64,000 bases of DNA, from assembly GCA_028280485.1 (NCBI GenBank), contig JANQLS010000192.1, forward strand, positions 1-64,000. The letters run 5' to 3'. Each line of letters opens with the position of its first letter. Within the stretch, counting starts at the first letter, position 1. This DNA is from Planctomycetota bacterium (GTDB lineage Bacteria; Planctomycetota; UBA8108; JACQVS01). This document shows positions 43,654 to 52,186 of the stretch, one piece after another. A program made the translations under genes and the position numbers. The notes beneath the pieces are model-generated. The model searched no databases. It saw only the letters and a program-made list of their open reading frames with translations, and was not told the DNA's origin.

Positions 43654-45726
43654 TTATTTGATGACGGCTCTAACTGCGACTCTGTTATCGTGAAAGGTTG
43701 AACCTTTCCCAAAATCAGTTAGACGGGAACTCGTGAGTTGATTGATCCCCTTTTTACCGATGCCATGTGAAGGCCACCAAGTGCCTTCGGCGATGATAAC
43801 ACTAGGCTGGGTATCTTCAGTGACCTTCGCAATAATTTCAATGGATCCTAGATCATTGTAGAGTTCGATTTCCTGCTGATCATTAATATTCAATTCTTTA
43901 GCATCCTGAGGGTGAATCATGGCTTTGGGTTCAAGTTTTTCACGCTTCACAGATTTAGGATCAGACCCAAACGATGAATTTAAGAACATATGGGCAGGAG
44001 GAGTAATGAGCTTAAATGGGTATTGATCTTGTCCCCTCCCAAAGACATCACCATTGTAGGTCGGAATGGAAGGCATACCTTCAAATAGGCTTGTATCCTG
44101 GGAAACAAATTCGAGCTTCTTTGATCTCGTTTTAAAACCATCCTTAAACCCAGGAGTTTCTCGGGGAATATTTAATCGTAGAGTTTCACAATTCAGTACA
44201 TCTTCAACTTGGATATGTTCAAAGTTGGGATCATCGGTCGATTCGATAACTTCTGTAACGATTTCTTCGACCGAAGCATCGAACCAAGAATCGTCGAAGC
44301 CCAGCTTTTTACCGAGAGCTTGAATCACGTCTAAATTCGACCTCGACTCGCCGCGGGGCTCAATCGCTTTTTTTGACATTTGAAGGTAGAGATGGCCATA
44401 ACTTTTATAAAGATCATCCACCTCAGCAAATGTCGGCGCAGGGAGAACGATATCAGCATAATTACAGGTATCCGTAAAAAATCGTTCATGAACAACGGTG
44501 AATAAATCTTCACGACTTAAAGACTCAAGAAGACGTTTTTGTTCTGGGTTTGTCGCTGCTGGGTTGCACCCATGGACGTATAAAAACTTGATACTGGGGT
44601 TGTAATCTTCGCTCAAGACCTCATGGAGATCCGTCATCAAGACGGGCTCATCATCAAATCGCGTCCTCCAATCCAAATGTTTGATCGGGTTGAGGTCTAA
44701 TCGAAATTCACAACCACTGTCGTAGAGAACTCCCCCACCCAGCTTGTGATAGGATCCTACGACGCCCATCAGGCAGCAGATGGCTCTAACTCCAGCCGCT
44801 CCGTTGGAATTCCTTCCTAAGCCGATACCGACTTTCGCAACTGGAGCTTTCGCCTTTGCAATTTTAAGAGCGAGGTCTTTGATGGTTTCTTGAGGGATTC
44901 CCGTTATCTCTTCAGCGACTTCTGGAGGATATCGATCGAGAGTTTCTTTCTTAAATTCACCATATCCTACCGTCCAAGCATCGATAAACGATTGATCGTT
45001 CATTCCAAGACGGTCGATTTCATGAGCGAGAGCAAATGCCAGTACTGCATCCGTTCCTGGCTTGATTTTTACAAACTGATCCGCCTTTTTTGCCGTACGA
45101 TTTAAGTAAGGGTCGATGACGATCAGCTCAGCCCCACCTTCAGTCTTTTTAGCCTGACGAATAAAATCTAAAAGATGCATCTGGGTCGTCACCACATTGC
45201 AACCCCAAATGATGATGACGTCTGAATGCTTCACATCTTCCATGTCGATACCGTACCCACTACCAACAACCGACTGGTAACCCGCATCGGCCCCGTAATA
45301 GCAAATGTTTTGGTTCAATTGAGTGGCATTCAATCGATTGAATAAAGCATCCCCACAGAATCGTTGAACCAAGCCCATGTTCCCGGCGTAATAATATTGA
45401 AGGAGCGACCTAGAACCAAAATCATCAAGGATCTTTTGAATGCGTTCAGCCGTCTCAGTCAGCGCCTCATCCCAAGAAATGGGCTCAAACTTTCCTTCAC
45501 CTTTAGGACCTGTTCTTTTGAGAGGAGTGACTAATCGGTCTTCAGAGTTAACGACTCGTTCATATTCGTTAACTTTTCCACACAAGCTCGATTGGGTAAT
45601 AGGATGATCAGGATCTCCTTTGAACTCTTTCACCTCTCCATCGATGACCGTCGTCCAAATGGAACAAGCATCGGGACAATCATGAGAGCAGACAATTTTA
45701 ACTTTTCTGATTTGAGGCGAGTTCAT
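43654..45726 (-). CDS. Molybdopterin-dependent oxidoreductase, DMSO-reductase family (690 aa)
   Basis: The N-terminal Fe-S motif is CSHDCPDACSIW followed by SLCGKVNEY. Then FEPISWDEALTE, ICYYGADAGYQ near the molybdenum-ligand site and IIIWGCNVV (pterin-binding GxN) place it in the superfamily. The C-terminal domain (MIHPQDAKELNINDQ) is the barrel that closes the cofactor. No Tat or Sec signal peptide is seen, so it is probably cytoplasmic. I chose ATG 45726 over the TTG 15 nt upstream. It starts 4 bp after the serine-hydrolase stop, in a likely operon. Substrate (formate, thiosulfate, other) cannot be decided. Confidence 0.88.
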   Translation of the reverse strand: MNSPQIRKVKIVCSHDCPDACSIWTTVIDGEVKEFKGDPDHPITQSSLCGKVNEYERVVNSEDRLVTPLKRTGPKGEGKFEPISWDEALTETAERIQKILDDFGSRSLLQYYYAGNMGLVQRFCGDALFNRLNATQLNQNICYYGADAGYQSVVGSGYGIDMEDVKHSDVIIIWGCNVVTTQMHLLDFIRQAKKTEGGAELIVIDPYLNRTAKKADQFVKIKPGTDAVLAFALAHEIDRLGMNDQSFIDAWTVGYGEFKKETLDRYPPEVAEEITGIPQETIKDLALKIAKAKAPVAKVGIGLGRNSNGAAGVRAICCLMGVVGSYHKLGGGVLYDSGCEFRLDLNPIKHLDWRTRFDDEPVLMTDLHEVLSEDYNPSIKFLYVHGCNPAATNPEQKRLLESLSREDLFTVVHERFFTDTCNYADIVLPAPTFAEVDDLYKSYGHLYLQMSKKAIEPRGESRSNLDVIQALGKKLGFDDSWFDASVEEIVTEVIESTDDPNFEHIQVEDVLNCETLRLNIPRETPGFKDGFKTRSKKLEFVSQDTSLFEGMPSIPTYNGDVFGRGQDQYPFKLITPPAHMFLNSSFGSDPKSVKREKLEPKAMIHPQDAKELNINDQQEIELYNDLGSIEIIAKVTEDTQPSVIIAEGTWWPSHGIGKKGINQLTSSRLTDFGKGSTFHDNRVAVRAVIK

Positions 45727-45730
45727 AGAT

Positions 45731-47029
45731 TCAATATCCAAATTGAGGAAAGAGATCTCCCTCTGGAATCACTTTTACTTTGTTTGCTGCCCGGTGAACC
45801 AGGGAATCGATGGCACGACTCAAGACAGTTTCTTTCCCGTGTCTCTTATTGAATAAAACGGCCCACGTCCAACCATCGTGACGGCTGACGAGGATCGTCG
45901 ATGTTCCGTCCAATGAACCGCTGTGCCAAAAGTTAAATCCATTTTTCTGTTTTCTTACCATCCAGCCTAAACCGTAATAAACATCTTTAGCCTTTCCATC
46001 CTCAAGATGCCCGGCACTCCCCTTTGGAGGACTGAACATTTCTTTGTGTAATTTCTCGCCTAAATAAGGGCTTTGACTGTGAGGCCCAAAATGGGAAGAG
46101 AATCGAACCAAATCTATTGCGTTAGCAATCCAACCTCCGTGAGCATCCATCGCTTCGAGATTCCATGTTCCGTAACTGGGATAGGTCGGAGTTCGTTCGG
46201 AGCCAAATACTGTGGTTGGATTTTTAGCTTCACCAAAATAACGCACCTCACCTTCTTGACGATCTTGAAGTTGAGATTTCCCAAGGTGCATATTACGAAT
46301 TCCGAGAGGCTTTAATAAGAGTTCATCCATCGCCAGAAAATAAGACTTGCCGGTAATTTTTTCGATGGTTCTCCCCAACATGCAGTAACCAAAATTGCTG
46401 TAGGCGTAGCGTTCACCGGGAGTGAAATCTAAGGGGCGATTCTGAATATACTCGATGACATGCTGAGGCTGAGCTGGGGGCTTGATCTTAAAATGATTCG
46501 CGATCTCAACAGCACGAAACATGGGATCAAAGGATGCTGATCGGTCGAACCCTCCCGTGTGCTGCATAAGATGAGTGAGCGTAATTTGTTCCCACCTCGA
46601 GTCAAATGAATCTAAATTCGAAGCTTTAGGAACAGTCTTTAAAATAGGTTGATCTAAAGTTAATTTTCCCTCTTCAACCAACTTGCAGATAACACTCGCT
46701 GTGATGGGTTTTGAAATACTCGCAATTCGAAAAAGCGAAGTCGGCTTGACAGGAACATCTTTCTCCGCCCATCCATAACCACCAGCAAAGAGTAAACGCC
46801 CCTTGTAAGCTACCGCAATCGCAGCCCCGGGAACGTTTTGATCAACGATAAACTGAGTCATCAATTCATCAAAACTCTCTAAATTTTCTAAAGCGAAGAC
46901 TTTAGGAATAGGGAAAAGATCAGCTCTTTTTGGAAATGGACTTTCTAAAACTTTACCAACACCCTGACACCCGCTACTTAAGATTAAAAATAGGAGTAAT
47001 GGGGCTAAGCAATGGAGGGCACTCTTCAT
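45731..47029 (-). CDS. Beta-lactamase-family serine hydrolase lipoprotein (432 aa)
   Basis: The lipobox LSSGC is followed by QG, so the protein should be anchored. The serine beta-lactamase/penicillin-binding fold is shown by SISK (SxxK nucleophile), YSN (YxN, after RYA) and the HSG motif (third box). The region TLTHLMQHTGG is also typical of class C-like esterases and D-aminopeptidases. These act on peptidoglycan peptides or esters outside the cytoplasm. The stop is 4 bp before the start of the molybdopterin oxidoreductase. Start ATG 47029 is well supported by the signal sequence. Confidence 0.9.
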   Translation of the reverse strand: MKSALHCLAPLLLFLILSSGCQGVGKVLESPFPKRADLFPIPKVFALENLESFDELMTQFIVDQNVPGAAIAVAYKGRLLFAGGYGWAEKDVPVKPTSLFRIASISKPITASVICKLVEEGKLTLDQPILKTVPKASNLDSFDSRWEQITLTHLMQHTGGFDRSASFDPMFRAVEIANHFKIKPPAQPQHVIEYIQNRPLDFTPGERYAYSNFGYCMLGRTIEKITGKSYFLAMDELLLKPLGIRNMHLGKSQLQDRQEGEVRYFGEAKNPTTVFGSERTPTYPSYGTWNLEAMDAHGGWIANAIDLVRFSSHFGPHSQSPYLGEKLHKEMFSPPKGSAGHLEDGKAKDVYYGLGWMVRKQKNGFNFWHSGSLDGTSTILVSRHDGWTWAVLFNKRHGKETVLSRAIDSLVHRAANKVKVIPEGDLFPQFGY

Positions 47030-47046
47030 AAATCGATTAACTCAAA

Positions 47047-47556
47047 CTATAGGTTTGTAGGAGCATCATGATCGTGAGCTTCTTCTTCCTTGAAGGTAGA
47101 TTTTTCAGTCTCATGTTCCAATTGGCGAATTCTTTGATCGATGGCTGCGAGGATACTGCTTCGATCTGAACTGAAAGTTCCTCCCAACCGCTCGATATTC
47201 CTTGCGATGTAGGCAGCCGTTCCTTCTGTAAAATTAGGGCAACGAATCACAGCGTGAACGAGCGAATTTCTATCGTGGGAAAAAGAGAGAATTTTAGCTG
47301 ATTTATCGAGCAGGTAAATTTGTTCGGGTTCGTGAAAGTTGCTTCTTCGAGTGATTCGAATCAAATGAGCGAGTCTTTCATTGCTGAAGGTTAACTTCGC
47401 TGCAGCATCGATTTCAGCGATAATTCCCGAGTGCCGAGGGCGTTGTCCGGGCCCTTCATGTCGATGGGTCACATGGAATTCACAACTCACTGCCAGCATT
47501 AAAAATCCGATTCCAACGATGGAAAATAGGGCTTGATTGAATTTCATAGGCTTCAT
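47047..47556 (-). CDS. Small lipoprotein with two internal helical repeats (169 aa)
   Basis: I chose ATG 47556 (MKPMKFNQALF), with GAGG about 9 nt upstream. The lipobox is LAVSC. The mature part repeats a ~37-residue helical unit: SNERLAHLIRITRRSNFHEP and SHDRNSLVHAVIRCPNFTEG, then SSDRSSILAAID. This resembles DUF4476-like repeats, seen in some envelope proteins, but the match is loose. The tail is glutamate/histidine-rich (EEEAHDHD). It starts upstream of the serine hydrolase and is cotranscribed with it. No catalytic motif. Confidence 0.65.
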   Translation of the reverse strand: MKPMKFNQALFSIVGIGFLMLAVSCEFHVTHRHEGPGQRPRHSGIIAEIDAAAKLTFSNERLAHLIRITRRSNFHEPEQIYLLDKSAKILSFSHDRNSLVHAVIRCPNFTEGTAAYIARNIERLGGTFSSDRSSILAAIDQRIRQLEHETEKSTFKEEEAHDHDAPTNL

Positions 47557-47750
47557 TATCACTGTCCTCATCATCAAACGAAATTATAATAAGTGGAGTT
47601 CGACTTTTATTTGAATTGAAAGAAAAGTTTCAGGTCCGTCACCAAACTCTTTCAAGGCATCTCCAGGGGCCCCTTAGTTCTAAATCGGTAGACCCATCAA
47701 ATAGAAATATTATTCAAAAAATTGCTCTCTTATCCTGAGGAGAAAATGAG

Positions 47751-48965
47751 CTACCGAGTCGCGAGGTAAATCAAAAAGATCAGGATCGCCACCAGAACGA
47801 TCAAAATCCCCCCGAGAATAAAGACGATCGAAAGCGATGGTGAAGCCTCTGAACTCTCACCATCGGCTTTTGGAGCTTGGGAAGGATCGTGGGCTTGAAT
47901 CCAACTGGTCAATGCCTTTTCGAACTCGCGAGTTGATGGATATCTCTTAGCGGGTTTAACCGACATCGCCTTTGAAATTATTTTCGTCAAAGAGACAGGA
48001 TAACCGGGCTGAGTATCTGAAATGGGAGGGATATCCCCAGAGAGCACCTTGCGGCGAAGCTCCTCCATCGATTTTCCTTCGACCACATGATTGCCCGTTG
48101 AGAGTCGATACAAAAGACAACCGAGAGCATAGACATCCGTTCGGGCGTCCACATCCTTAAACTCATACTGTTCAGGGGCCATGGTCAGGGGAGTACCGAC
48201 GAGCACTCCAGTTTCCGTCACCCGAGAATCTGGATTGGTCGAGCGAGTTAACCCAAAATCCATCAGCACAATTCGGCCCGATCGATCGCGCATCACATTT
48301 TCGGTTTTAATGTCTCTATGGATGTATCCGGCTTTATGAACCTCCGTGAGTGCGCGGCAAAGATCCGCCCCAATTTGTGCTACTCCTCTGGCTTCCATCG
48401 GGCCATTGTCCGTTAAATAATCGTTGAGATTATCCCCATCGATAAACTCCATACTGAGGCCCAAAACTTCATCTTCATCGATGACGTGGTAGATGTGGAC
48501 GATGTTGTCATGGCGAAGAGCGGCTAAAGCATGCGCTTCCCGGAGGAATCTTGCTAATGCCGCAGGCGTTAATTCATGGCGGTTACGTAAAATTTTAAGT
48601 GCAACTTTTCTCCCCGCTTTGATGTCTCGTGCTCGATAGATCGTGGCGAATCCCCCGCGACCGATCTCTTCTTCAATTTCATAGCCTTTGACACTGGGAA
48701 AGCTGCCGCCCAAATCACCGGAGCTCCCCGACAAGGGGGGTAATTGTGCTTTGAGGTCTTCTAATTCCTGGACCGGATTCTCTTTGTAGGCCGTCTTAAT
48801 TTTGTTGATCGTCGACAGAAAATTCAAATCATCTCGTGATCGAGGGTCATTGACGATAGCTTCTTCCCAATCGACATTTTGTGCGTCGATGAAACTGTCG
48901 TAATAATTATCGGCGGCTTGTTCTTTGTTTTCAGAGTTTGAATCCGTCACGGGCTCACAATCCAA
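47751..48965 (-). CDS. Ser/Thr protein kinase with C-terminal membrane helix (404 aa)
   Basis: Protein kinase domain: GRGGFATIY (P-loop), ALKIL (catalytic Lys), HRDIKTENV (HRD), MDFGLTR (DFG) and APEQ (APE). The C-terminal hydrophobic segment (about 382-402, LSIVFILGGILIVLVAILI) anchors it, leaving the catalytic domain in the cytoplasm; no PASTA domain or large sensor is present. Immediately upstream is an ECF-type sigma factor, as in planctomycete-like bacteria. The start is uncertain: TTG 48965 or GTG five codons later. It may phosphorylate the FHA protein at 50049, which is inferred from proximity. Confidence 0.88.
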   Translation of the reverse strand: MDCEPVTDSNSENKEQAADNYYDSFIDAQNVDWEEAIVNDPRSRDDLNFLSTINKIKTAYKENPVQELEDLKAQLPPLSGSSGDLGGSFPSVKGYEIEEEIGRGGFATIYRARDIKAGRKVALKILRNRHELTPAALARFLREAHALAALRHDNIVHIYHVIDEDEVLGLSMEFIDGDNLNDYLTDNGPMEARGVAQIGADLCRALTEVHKAGYIHRDIKTENVMRDRSGRIVLMDFGLTRSTNPDSRVTETGVLVGTPLTMAPEQYEFKDVDARTDVYALGCLLYRLSTGNHVVEGKSMEELRRKVLSGDIPPISDTQPGYPVSLTKIISKAMSVKPAKRYPSTREFEKALTSWIQAHDPSQAPKADGESSEASPSLSIVFILGGILIVLVAILIFLIYLATR

Positions 48966-49018
48966 AATGATTTAGTTTGTTACTGCTTCTTTTCTTTGAG
49001 AGGGAGATCGAACCCTTC

Positions 49019-49579
49019 TCATTCTGCCTTCATCTTTTGAGATAAATTCTTTAGACCTCTAAAGAGAACTTTTCTTGCTGCTTCTGAACTTCTTCCCAAA
49101 GCTTCAGAAAGTTCTTGAAGTGAATAGTTCATCTCAACGTGAAGAAAAACTGCTAATCTCTGATCTTCTCCGAGCGTTTGTAAGGCTTCCTGATATTGGG
49201 AAAACGCTTCTGACCCCACCGCTTGTTCCACCGGAGAGGGGTCTTTACTGGAGGGAGCAAATTCTTCTTCGTAGGGAGTTTCTCTTTTAGGCTTCCGAGC
49301 GAGATCACGGATACGATTGATGATAATCTTTCCCAAATAGCCCATGAAGGCCCCTTCGTGCTTTGGATCAAATCTTTCGATGTGATCTAAAGACTTCAAC
49401 ACTGTCTCTTGCACCAGATCTTGAGTGTCAGCAAATCGTCTTAAAGATACGGGTACGCGTCCGTGAGCAAATCGTTCCAAGCGAGGAACGATTCTTCGAT
49501 AGAGTTCATCGCGAGCCAGATGGTCACCTTCTTTGGCTTTCGCCAGGAGGACGATCGTTTTTTCAGGCTCAAAACTCAT
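49019..49579 (-). CDS. ECF-type RNA polymerase sigma factor (186 aa)
   Basis: Region 2 is RFADTQDLVQETVLKSL (with YLGKIIINRIRDLAR), and region 4 is YSLQELSEALGRSSEAARK (HTH) ending in FRGLKNLSQKM. The length and absence of region 3 fit the ECF class. AAGGA lies 7 nt upstream of the ATG. The kinase gene follows after 53 bp. ECF sigma factors paired with Ser/Thr kinases are a known arrangement in planctomycetes; regulation of the sigma by phosphorylation is inferred from that. Confidence 0.9.
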   Translation of the reverse strand: MSFEPEKTIVLLAKAKEGDHLARDELYRRIVPRLERFAHGRVPVSLRRFADTQDLVQETVLKSLDHIERFDPKHEGAFMGYLGKIIINRIRDLARKPKRETPYEEEFAPSSKDPSPVEQAVGSEAFSQYQEALQTLGEDQRLAVFLHVEMNYSLQELSEALGRSSEAARKVLFRGLKNLSQKMKAE

Positions 49580-50048
49580 GTGAAATCCTTGGATTAAAAT
49601 CTAACGAAGCAGCTTGCTGCCGAATCAACCCACAGCTTAATCTTTGAAACTCAAGATGATAGAATTCTTACTAAATTCCTTAACCTCTCCCAAGCCTTGT
49701 ATTCTACACTACTGATATTCTAGCTCCCACCCTTTTGATTGAGAGCTTTTAATAGTTTTTATACTAAGGGTTTAGGAGTTTATTTCTTCAGTGAAATATC
49801 CGGAAATCCGATGCAATAACTATAAGTATTGTTAAACAGCGTTCTATCCCTCGCTAAAGCTTCGGGCTTGGTGGGCTTTTTGATTTTACTGAAGCGGTTA
49901 GTTGACTCCAAAGCGACTTCCTCTTTAAGTGTACGAAACTACCTTTTCAGGGCGATTAACCTGCCAAGCCCGAAGCTTTAGCGAGGGATCGGATACAATT
50001 AATCCTTAGCCATTAACAAGAGCTTTAGGCCGAATCAAAACGACAACG
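49580..50048. other. 469-bp divergent intergenic region with a repeat element
   Basis: It separates the sigma-factor gene (minus) from the FHA gene (plus) and should hold both promoters. The repeat at 49846-49989 takes up 144 bp. No gene is seen. Confidence 0.5.
49846..49989. repeat. 144-bp element with 26-bp perfect inverted ends (CCCGAAGCTTTAGCGAGGG family)
   Basis: Arms 49846-49871 and 49964-49989 are exact reverse complements, matching the arms of the element at 20726-20865 almost base for base while the interiors differ. The element lies 60 bp upstream of the FHA gene. Confidence 0.88.
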
Positions 50049-51140
50049 ATGGTCGACTCCACCGAAAACACACAAAAAGCAAAATTCTGCACTCAATGCG
50101 GAACCAAAATTGGCTCAGTACGGGTTTGTCCCCAATGTGGAGCGGTCAATTATTTCCTCGAGATCCCTTATCCATCTTCAGTTTGGGGAACTCCCGAAGA
50201 TAGCAGGATCATTCACTTTTCTTCATCGGGGGAAAGAAGTGAAGAAGTGGCTCAAGCTCTGCCAACTCCCGTCCCGAAGAGCCTTCAAACCGCGGCCGAA
50301 GAAAGCTCAGCCGTCGGTCCTTCAACTATCCCAGAAGAAAAAACACCCATCGCACCTCCGCTGCAACCCATAACTGAATCGCCTCAACCCGACGATGAAC
50401 CGGTGATTGGTAGCGATTCGATTTTTGATTTCCTTGGCTCCTCTCCCAGTGAAAGCGCACCTCAACCTTTTACTCAAGCCCCGGCTCCCGAGGTTGCTCC
50501 TCCTCAATCCTCTCCGCCTGAACCATCTCTTCCTCAATTAGACGCTCAATCCGAAAAAGAGCCCATTCCTGAAGAGACATCCCCCAAAGAAGCTGCTTTA
50601 CCTCCACACGCTAACAGCACATTCAATTTCCTTGGGGAAGATTCAAAAAATTCTTCAGACGATATCATTCCTGATCCCTTAGCTCCCGCTAAAGACGCTC
50701 CTCGGGAAGAAGGAACGGAAGAACAACCAGCTGATTTTGGGGGAACCTTCTTTATGGATGACTTGAGCGCTCCGGAAGCTCAACCCCCCAAGGAAGAAGC
50801 TTCAACATTTAAAACCGATCTCCCGCCCGCCGTTTTAGTTCGGACCTCTCCTCCCGACTCAGGAAGGATCCACAAGCTTAAGACGGGACAAAATCAAATC
50901 GGAACATTGATCGAGGGTGATCTTCATCTTCTCAAACAAGAAAACCGTGGGGTCTCGAGGAGGCACGCTCAAATCGACATCTTAGTGACTGCGAACGGGG
51001 AGGTACAATCCACCATCCAAGATATGGGATCCTTGAATGGAACGTTCGTCAATGGAGAACGTATCACTAAAGCAGTGCCGATCGTATCCGGGGATGAAAT
51101 TCGCTTCGCAAACATCAAGTTTACTTACGAAACTCAGTGA
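50049..51140 (+). CDS. FHA-domain protein with N-terminal zinc ribbon, T6SS-linked (363 aa)
   Basis: The zinc ribbon FCTQCGTKIGSVRVCPQCG (Cys14, 17, 27, 30) is followed by a ~220-residue disordered linker rich in Pro, Glu and Ser. The C-terminal FHA domain (about 285-363) contains RGVSRRHAQID and GSLNGTFVNGERI, which bind phosphothreonine. Three short motifs recur in the linker: SIFDFLG, STFNFLG and GTFFMDDL. It faces TagF tail to tail with 11 bp between, at the end of the T6SS operon, so it is a likely Fha-type regulator of that system. The kinase at 47751 is a candidate partner. Cytoplasmic. Confidence 0.85.
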   Translation: MVDSTENTQKAKFCTQCGTKIGSVRVCPQCGAVNYFLEIPYPSSVWGTPEDSRIIHFSSSGERSEEVAQALPTPVPKSLQTAAEESSAVGPSTIPEEKTPIAPPLQPITESPQPDDEPVIGSDSIFDFLGSSPSESAPQPFTQAPAPEVAPPQSSPPEPSLPQLDAQSEKEPIPEETSPKEAALPPHANSTFNFLGEDSKNSSDDIIPDPLAPAKDAPREEGTEEQPADFGGTFFMDDLSAPEAQPPKEEASTFKTDLPPAVLVRTSPPDSGRIHKLKTGQNQIGTLIEGDLHLLKQENRGVSRRHAQIDILVTANGEVQSTIQDMGSLNGTFVNGERITKAVPIVSGDEIRFANIKFTYETQ

Positions 51141-51151
51141 CCTTGAACTAA

Positions 51152-52171
51152 CTAAGCCTCAGCGGCTCGCCTCAGCTCTCCCAGATCGAGGGAAGCCAGA
51201 TCGAGAGCAGTGATTTCTCGCGCGACTTTTTTCTGTAAGAGTTCGACAAAGTCTTCCAAACCTTGAGGTTCGACAGAGGGAACTTCGAGTCGTCTGAAGT
51301 CGGCGAGGTAATCGTGACCTCCCAAATCACCGAACAAGACTTGAAGGTCGTGCGGTAAAGGGTCTCGAAAAAGAAGCAACACCCCTCGTTCTGATTCACT
51401 TCTCAGGGGAAGAAACATCGTCGGCAAGCGATCGAGGCGATCTCCACTTAGCTTTTTCAAAGAGCGCAACCAAAAGCCTGCTTGCACAATTCCACTTACT
51501 GATTCAGAAGCAGGTAACCTAACTCCAACCGCAGCGTTATCAACTTCGCCTAGGCTCCGTCCGACATCTACCAGGCCCCAGGCCGCTCGCGGGTAAAAAA
51601 CCCAAAAGGATGCGGTAAACAGACGTTCTAAAAAATCTAACGCACTGTGAGCTTGAAGAGCTTCTTCTAAAACTCTTAAGGTGTCTTCTGATTTCGGAAT
51701 GATCAGTTTGTGATCGAGAAGTTTCTTTTGTACTTCGGCCTGTGAAGCATCTTCGGTAGTGCATTCCGTCCAGAGCTTACCTTGAGGGCTCACAGCTAAA
51801 GATTGGAGCTCATCCCAGATTGGGGCAAGGACGGTGGGAAAGTCTTCAACCGATTGGAGCCCCAACTTCTTGGTGGGGATTTCAGTGAATAAACAAAAGG
51901 GAAACCAGCGCCCCACGGAGTCACTGCTCGACCAGAGCACTCCGACGATTAATTCTTTACCCTTTTTGATTGGCCAACTGAATCGATACACCAACGGTAA
52001 GGCCCGCTCGTTCAACCTTTGAGTATCTTGATATCCGACGGCTTCTTCCAGCCATCGTCTAAGCTGAGGACTAAACCCAGTTGAATGAACCGGTTCGATG
52101 AAGTCAGAGAAGAAAGGTAGTTTTCCAAAACAGCTAACCGGAGCCTTGTAAGGCCCTCCGAATAAGCCCAT
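51152..52171 (-). CDS. tagF: TagF/ImpM-type T6SS regulator (339 aa)
   Basis: The N-terminal TagF fold starts with CFGKLPFFSDFI, in the position of the family's GKLPxxxDFV motif, followed by FSPQLRRWLEEA. Full length of the family is about 200, so the C-terminal ~130 residues are additional and of unknown type. TagF restrains T6SS assembly in known systems, often together with the Fha/Ppk kinase pathway. GGAG lies 9 nt before the ATG. It is the last gene of the minus-strand T6SS operon. Confidence 0.8.
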   Translation of the reverse strand: MGLFGGPYKAPVSCFGKLPFFSDFIEPVHSTGFSPQLRRWLEEAVGYQDTQRLNERALPLVYRFSWPIKKGKELIVGVLWSSSDSVGRWFPFCLFTEIPTKKLGLQSVEDFPTVLAPIWDELQSLAVSPQGKLWTECTTEDASQAEVQKKLLDHKLIIPKSEDTLRVLEEALQAHSALDFLERLFTASFWVFYPRAAWGLVDVGRSLGEVDNAAVGVRLPASESVSGIVQAGFWLRSLKKLSGDRLDRLPTMFLPLRSESERGVLLLFRDPLPHDLQVLFGDLGGHDYLADFRRLEVPSVEPQGLEDFVELLQKKVAREITALDLASLDLGELRRAAEA

Positions 52172-52186
52172 GAATTTTCTCCACCC

